From Phycisphaera mikurensis NBRC 102666 (GTDB taxonomy: Bacteria; Planctomycetota; Phycisphaerae; Phycisphaerales; SM1A02), in NCBI GenBank assembly GCA_945870475.1, contig CAMBSR010000064.1, positions 1-10,340 of the forward strand: 10,340 nucleotides of DNA. Direction: 5' to 3'. The notes beneath the pieces are model-generated. The model had not been told where the DNA came from. It was given only the letters and a program-made list of their open reading frames with translations, and did not search any database. The position numbers and the translations under genes are program-made. How positions within the stretch are numbered: position 1 is the first letter of the stretch; each line of letters opens with the position of its first letter. Below are positions 7,154 to 10,340 of this stretch, one piece after another.

Positions 7154-7171
7154 TCGCGCGCCCGTGCGCGA
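7154..7171. promoter_or_regulatory. Second dyad, possible second protein-binding site
   Basis: TCGCGC (7154-7159) and GCGCGA (7166-7171) are inverted arms around a 6-bp centre. Its axis is 41 bp, close to four helical turns, from the axis of the 22-bp palindrome, and both sites share the octamer TCGCGCGC. It is GC-rich and short, so chance symmetry in this 70% GC DNA is a real possibility. Confidence 0.3.
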
Positions 7172-7262
7172 TGCCTTGTCACCGCCACAGCACCCCGCAC
7201 GGGCCATTTCCCACCCCAACGCATATATTACCGGACTCACAATCCCCCCAAGCCACCCCTCT

Positions 7263-7279
7263 CTGGCACGCCCCTTGCA
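7263..7279 (+). promoter_or_regulatory. Sigma-54 (RpoN) -24/-12 promoter of the groESL operon
   Basis: CTGGCACG (7263-7270), CCCC, then TTGCA (7275-7279) match the established -24/-12 consensus YTGGCACG-N4-TTGCW at every defined position. The invariant GG (7265-7266) and GC (7277-7278) are separated by exactly 10 bp. Transcription would start near 7290, about 6 bases before the ATG at 7296 on the same strand. Sigma-54 promoters need an AAA+ enhancer-binding activator; dyads at 7111-7171 are candidate sites. No CIRCE element is seen. Confidence 0.8.
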
Positions 7280-7295
7280 CCTCTCTTCCCTCCCG

Positions 7296-7832
7296 ATGCG
7301 CTTCCGCATGTTCCATCACCACCCCGCCGACCACACCGCCTTCGGCGGCGCCGGTGCCGGCCCGGGTGCAGGAACGCGCCGCTCGCCGCTCCTCAACGTG
7401 CTGCTCACCTCGGGCGGCTGGCGCGAGGACGCGTGGGCCGTGGCGGTGCCGCACATCCTGAGCTCCACCGGCATCAACATCATCCAGGCCCGCTCGGGCG
7501 TGGAAGCCTCCAACGTCATCCGCAGCGCCACGGTGCACATCGCCATCGTGGACCTGGCGCTGCCGCTCGACCAGACCGCCATCGGCAGCGAGCCGGCCGG
7601 CGTCCGCGTGCTGCAGCTCCTGCGCCGCCTCGACGCGCCGCCGCCCACCGTGGTGGTGCGCCCGCCGCAGGCCACCCGCCGCGAGGCCTCGCGCGGGCTC
7701 GTCGATGCACTCCTCGACGGCGCGTTCAGCGTCGTCGATCGCCCATGCCACCCAGAGACCATGCTCCGCATCATGCAGCGGATCATGGAACGTCACTTCA
7801 CCCAAACACGACAGCAGGAGACACAGCAATGA
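7296..7832 (+). CDS. Degenerate response-regulator receiver-like protein, first gene of the groESL operon
   Basis: The 178-aa protein looks like a single receiver (CheY-like) domain after a roughly 30-residue His/Gly/Pro/Ala-rich N-terminal tail. Beta-1 reads LNVLLTSGG (33-41), where a true receiver has an acidic pair; here there is none. Beta-3 reads HIAIVDLALP with D86 at the phosphoacceptor position. Beta-4 reads TVVVRPP, with no Ser/Thr at the switch position. Beta-5 reads FSVVDRP, with Arg-149 in place of the conserved Lys before Pro. A C-terminal helix follows and there is no output domain. Conventional Mg-dependent phosphorylation is therefore unlikely, and it may be a protein-interaction pseudo-receiver. 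The start is the first ATG after the sigma-54 promoter; another lies at 7308. The stop overlaps the groES start as ATGA, which implies translational coupling. The role is unknown; control of, or partnership with, the chaperonin is an inference. Confidence 0.8.
   Translation: MRFRMFHHHPADHTAFGGAGAGPGAGTRRSPLLNVLLTSGGWREDAWAVAVPHILSSTGINIIQARSGVEASNVIRSATVHIAIVDLALPLDQTAIGSEPAGVRVLQLLRRLDAPPPTVVVRPPQATRREASRGLVDALLDGAFSVVDRPCHPETMLRIMQRIMERHFTQTRQQETQQ
7816..7820 (+). promoter_or_regulatory. Ribosome binding site of groES
   Basis: AGGAG lies 8 bases before the groES ATG at 7829, inside the last codons of the receiver-like gene. It fixes the groES start and allows both reinitiation from the upstream gene and independent initiation. 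Confidence 0.85.
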
Positions 7833-8119
7833 AGGTTCGACCCCTCGGAGACAAGATCCTCGTCAAGCGCGACGAAGCCGCCACCAAGACCGAGACCGGC
7901 ATCTTCCTGCCGGAAAGCGCCAAGGACAAGCCCAAGCAGGGCAAGGTCGTCGCGCTCGGCGCGGGCATCCTGAACAAGGACAAGGGCACCTACGTGCCGT
8001 TCACCGTCAAGAAGGGCGACTCGATCATCTTCTCCAGCTACGCCGGCACCGAGGTCAAGATCGACGGCGAGCCGTACCTGATCATGACCGAGGAAGAGAT
8101 CCTCGGCATCGTGGAGTGA
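7829..8119 (+). CDS. groES: Co-chaperonin GroES (Hsp10)
   Basis: The 96-aa protein is the heptameric lid of the GroEL folding chamber. It starts with MKVRPLGDKILVKRDE, the family N-terminus. The mobile loop (about 16-33) carries the GroEL-binding hydrophobic tripeptide I25-F26-L27, in GIFLPESAK. The segment GKVVALGAG follows, then KKGDSIIFSSYAGTEVKIDGE and the C-terminal EEEILGIVE, all typical. Length matches the family (about 95-97). The start overlaps the receiver-like stop by 4 bases and has a strong Shine-Dalgarno sequence. groEL does not follow directly; a small gene and two hairpins come between. Confidence 0.98.
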   Translation: MKVRPLGDKILVKRDEAATKTETGIFLPESAKDKPKQGKVVALGAGILNKDKGTYVPFTVKKGDSIIFSSYAGTEVKIDGEPYLIMTEEEILGIVE

Positions 8120-8165
8120 TCGAACGGCCCGCAACGCTCAGCCCCACGCAGGCAACGGCACCACG

Positions 8166-8369
8166 ATGGACTCCACCCAGCTCCGCAAGGCACTGTCCGA
8201 GCTCAACGGCCAGCGCGACCTCCGCATCGAGTTCGCCACGGCCCACGTGCTCAGCATGAAGCGCGCCTTCCTCATCCCGCAGGAAAGCGACGGCCTGGTG
8301 AAGGTGAGCGACGGGCAGAAGGTCTACGTGCTCGACGCAGAGCGCGTGGTCTGGATGGAGATCGGCTGA
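8166..8369 (+). CDS. 67-aa unknown protein between groES and groEL
   Basis: This is a small cytosolic protein that I do not recognise. It has no signal peptide, transmembrane segment or Cys. Its pattern is an N-terminal helix (STQLRKALSELNGQ) followed by alternating hydrophobic strands (LRIEFATAHVLSM, AFLIPQ, LVKVSDGQKVYVLDAERVVWMEIG). This is compatible with a small beta-barrel (SH3- or LSm-like), but that is a guess from the strand pattern. It starts 46 bp after groES at ATG 8166, with only a weak AGG upstream. Codon use is GC3-rich like its neighbours, and it lies inside the chaperonin operon in the same direction, which supports a real gene. A role with GroEL/GroES is suggested only by position. 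Confidence 0.75.
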   Translation: MDSTQLRKALSELNGQRDLRIEFATAHVLSMKRAFLIPQESDGLVKVSDGQKVYVLDAERVVWMEIG

Positions 8370-8376
8370 CGGAACC

Positions 8377-8390
8377 GGCCCGCGCGGGCC
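8377..8390 (+). other. 14-bp perfect palindrome (RNA hairpin) after the small gene
   Basis: GGCCCGCGCGGGCC is perfectly symmetric and begins 7 bases after the small gene's stop. In RNA it would form a short, very stable GC hairpin. No U-run follows, so it is unlikely to end transcription by itself. It is the first of two hairpins in the 100-bp gap before groEL. Confidence 0.5.
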
Positions 8391-8404
8391 AATCACCCAC
8401 ACAC

Positions 8405-8421
8405 GCGGCGCACGGCGCCGC
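8405..8421 (+). other. 7-bp perfect hairpin upstream of groEL
   Basis: GCGGCGC (8405-8411) and GCGCCGC (8415-8421) are exact inverted arms around the 3-nt loop ACG. No U-run follows. Together with the palindrome at 8377-8390 it could act as a processing, pausing or stabilising element that sets groEL level relative to groES. The rest of the gap to 8454 is A/C-rich and unstructured by eye. Confidence 0.5.
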
Positions 8422-8454
8422 AGCACGCAGTTCAACACCAACCAACACCTCACA

Positions 8455-8460
8455 GAAGGA
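8455..8460 (+). promoter_or_regulatory. Ribosome binding site of groEL
   Basis: GAAGGA lies 9 bases before the groEL ATG at 8470, in an A/C-rich unstructured leader that follows the two hairpins. This is a good Shine-Dalgarno sequence, as expected for a highly expressed gene, and it fixes the start. Confidence 0.85.
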
Positions 8461-8469
8461 ATCACGAAC

Positions 8470-10107
<1,638 letters not shown>

Positions 10108-10137
10108 TCCAGGTCGGAGCCGAATCGATTGAAAGAC

Positions 10138-10171
10138 ACCGCCCGCCCCGAGAGGGGCGGGCGGTTTGTTT
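10138..10171 (+). terminator. Intrinsic terminator after groEL
   Basis: ACCGCCCGCCCC (10138-10149) and GGGGCGGGCGGT (10154-10165) form a perfect 12-bp stem with a GAGA (GNRA-type) loop, followed by TTTGTTT, about 30 bp after the groEL stop. This is a textbook rho-independent terminator for the plus strand. Read from the other strand it lacks a clean U-run, so it probably does not serve the converging gene. Confidence 0.93.
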
Positions 10172-10176
10172 AGAAG

Positions 10177-10340
10177 TCAGTACCCGACGATCACTACGCT
10201 CTTGAGCGGCAGCTGCAGCCGGCGACTTGCAAAGAGCGTGCGCATGAACGTGACCACGGTGATGAAGTCGCGTTGCCCCTTGTATGTCAGGCGAACCGCG
10301 ATGCACAACTGCGAGACGCCATCCATCATGCAGGCCTGGA
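10177..10340 (-). CDS. C-terminal part of an unidentified protein (5' end outside the window)
   Basis: On the minus strand a frame is open from the window edge to TGA at 10177-10179, giving 53 residues that end LQLPLKSVVIVGY. Most codons end in G or C, about 84% by my count, as in the real genes here. The stop lies just past the groEL terminator, the usual layout for converging genes. The visible part alternates hydrophobic strands with a helix (QLCIAVRLTYKGQRDFITVV, then FMRTLFASRRLQL). It has a loose look of the C-terminal ferredoxin-like fold of PilO/GspM-type pilus or secretion proteins, but this is too weak for a name. Confidence 0.5.
   Translation of the reverse strand, partial: QACMMDGVSQLCIAVRLTYKGQRDFITVVTFMRTLFASRRLQLPLKSVVIVGY

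Noticed and set aside
7224..7229. TATATT as the -10 of a housekeeping promoter for groESL
   Set aside because: It matches 5 of 6 bases, but no acceptable -35 lies 15-19 bp upstream. It may simply be an AT-rich flexible patch between enhancer and promoter.
7133..7295. CIRCE element (TTAGCACTC-N9-GAGTGCTAA) in front of groES
   Set aside because: No sequence close to either arm was found on reading the whole interval.
7076..7309. 78-codon upstream extension of asnS to an ATG at 7309
   Set aside because: The extension overlaps the promoter region and has an Arg/Ala-rich sequence unlike AsnRS. The ATG at 7075 gives the normal family N-terminus and length.

Overview
The window is about 10.3 kb of GC-rich DNA, roughly 65-75% GC in most genes and dropping to about 50% in one stretch. 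It is densely coding and looks like ordinary chromosome, with no transposase, CRISPR array, integrase or rRNA. The lineage is most likely Planctomycetota, possibly Phycisphaerae. That rests on the style of a type IV pilin-like protein, a small unknown gene between groES and groEL, and a His-containing rather than GGM-rich GroEL tail. No rRNA is present, so this assignment is tentative.

Layout. (1) Positions 1-1851 (+) hold a type I pullulanase (GH13), probably cut at its 5' end. (2) Positions 1870-3582 (all -) hold a GNAT acetyltransferase, tRNA-Pro(UGG), and a prepilin-like protein whose central part has unusually low GC. (3) Positions 3619-5625 (+) form a likely three-gene operon: a small secreted helical protein, a membrane-anchored DUF4230-like protein coupled to it by a GTGA overlap, and a PPK2-family polyphosphate kinase. 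(4) Positions 5654-7075 (-) hold asparaginyl-tRNA synthetase. (5) Positions 7076-7295 are a regulatory interval between divergent genes, with a 22-bp dyad, a second dyad and a consensus sigma-54 promoter. (6) Positions 7296-10107 (+) form a chaperonin operon: a degenerate receiver-domain protein, groES (ATGA overlap), a 67-aa unknown protein, and groEL. A GC-rich hairpin terminator closes the operon. (7) Positions 10177-10340 (-) are the end of an unidentified gene that converges on groEL.

The most interesting region is 7100-8470. It looks like a chaperonin operon read from a sigma-54 promoter, which would need an ATP-dependent activator, rather than from a CIRCE/HrcA-type promoter. It is led by a receiver-like protein that lacks the canonical acidic pair and the Thr and Lys, and is translationally coupled to groES. 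A small unknown protein and two perfect RNA hairpins lie between groES and groEL, where they could tune relative expression. The rest of the window is housekeeping metabolism: glycogen or alpha-glucan debranching, polyphosphate-dependent nucleotide phosphorylation, and tRNA charging.
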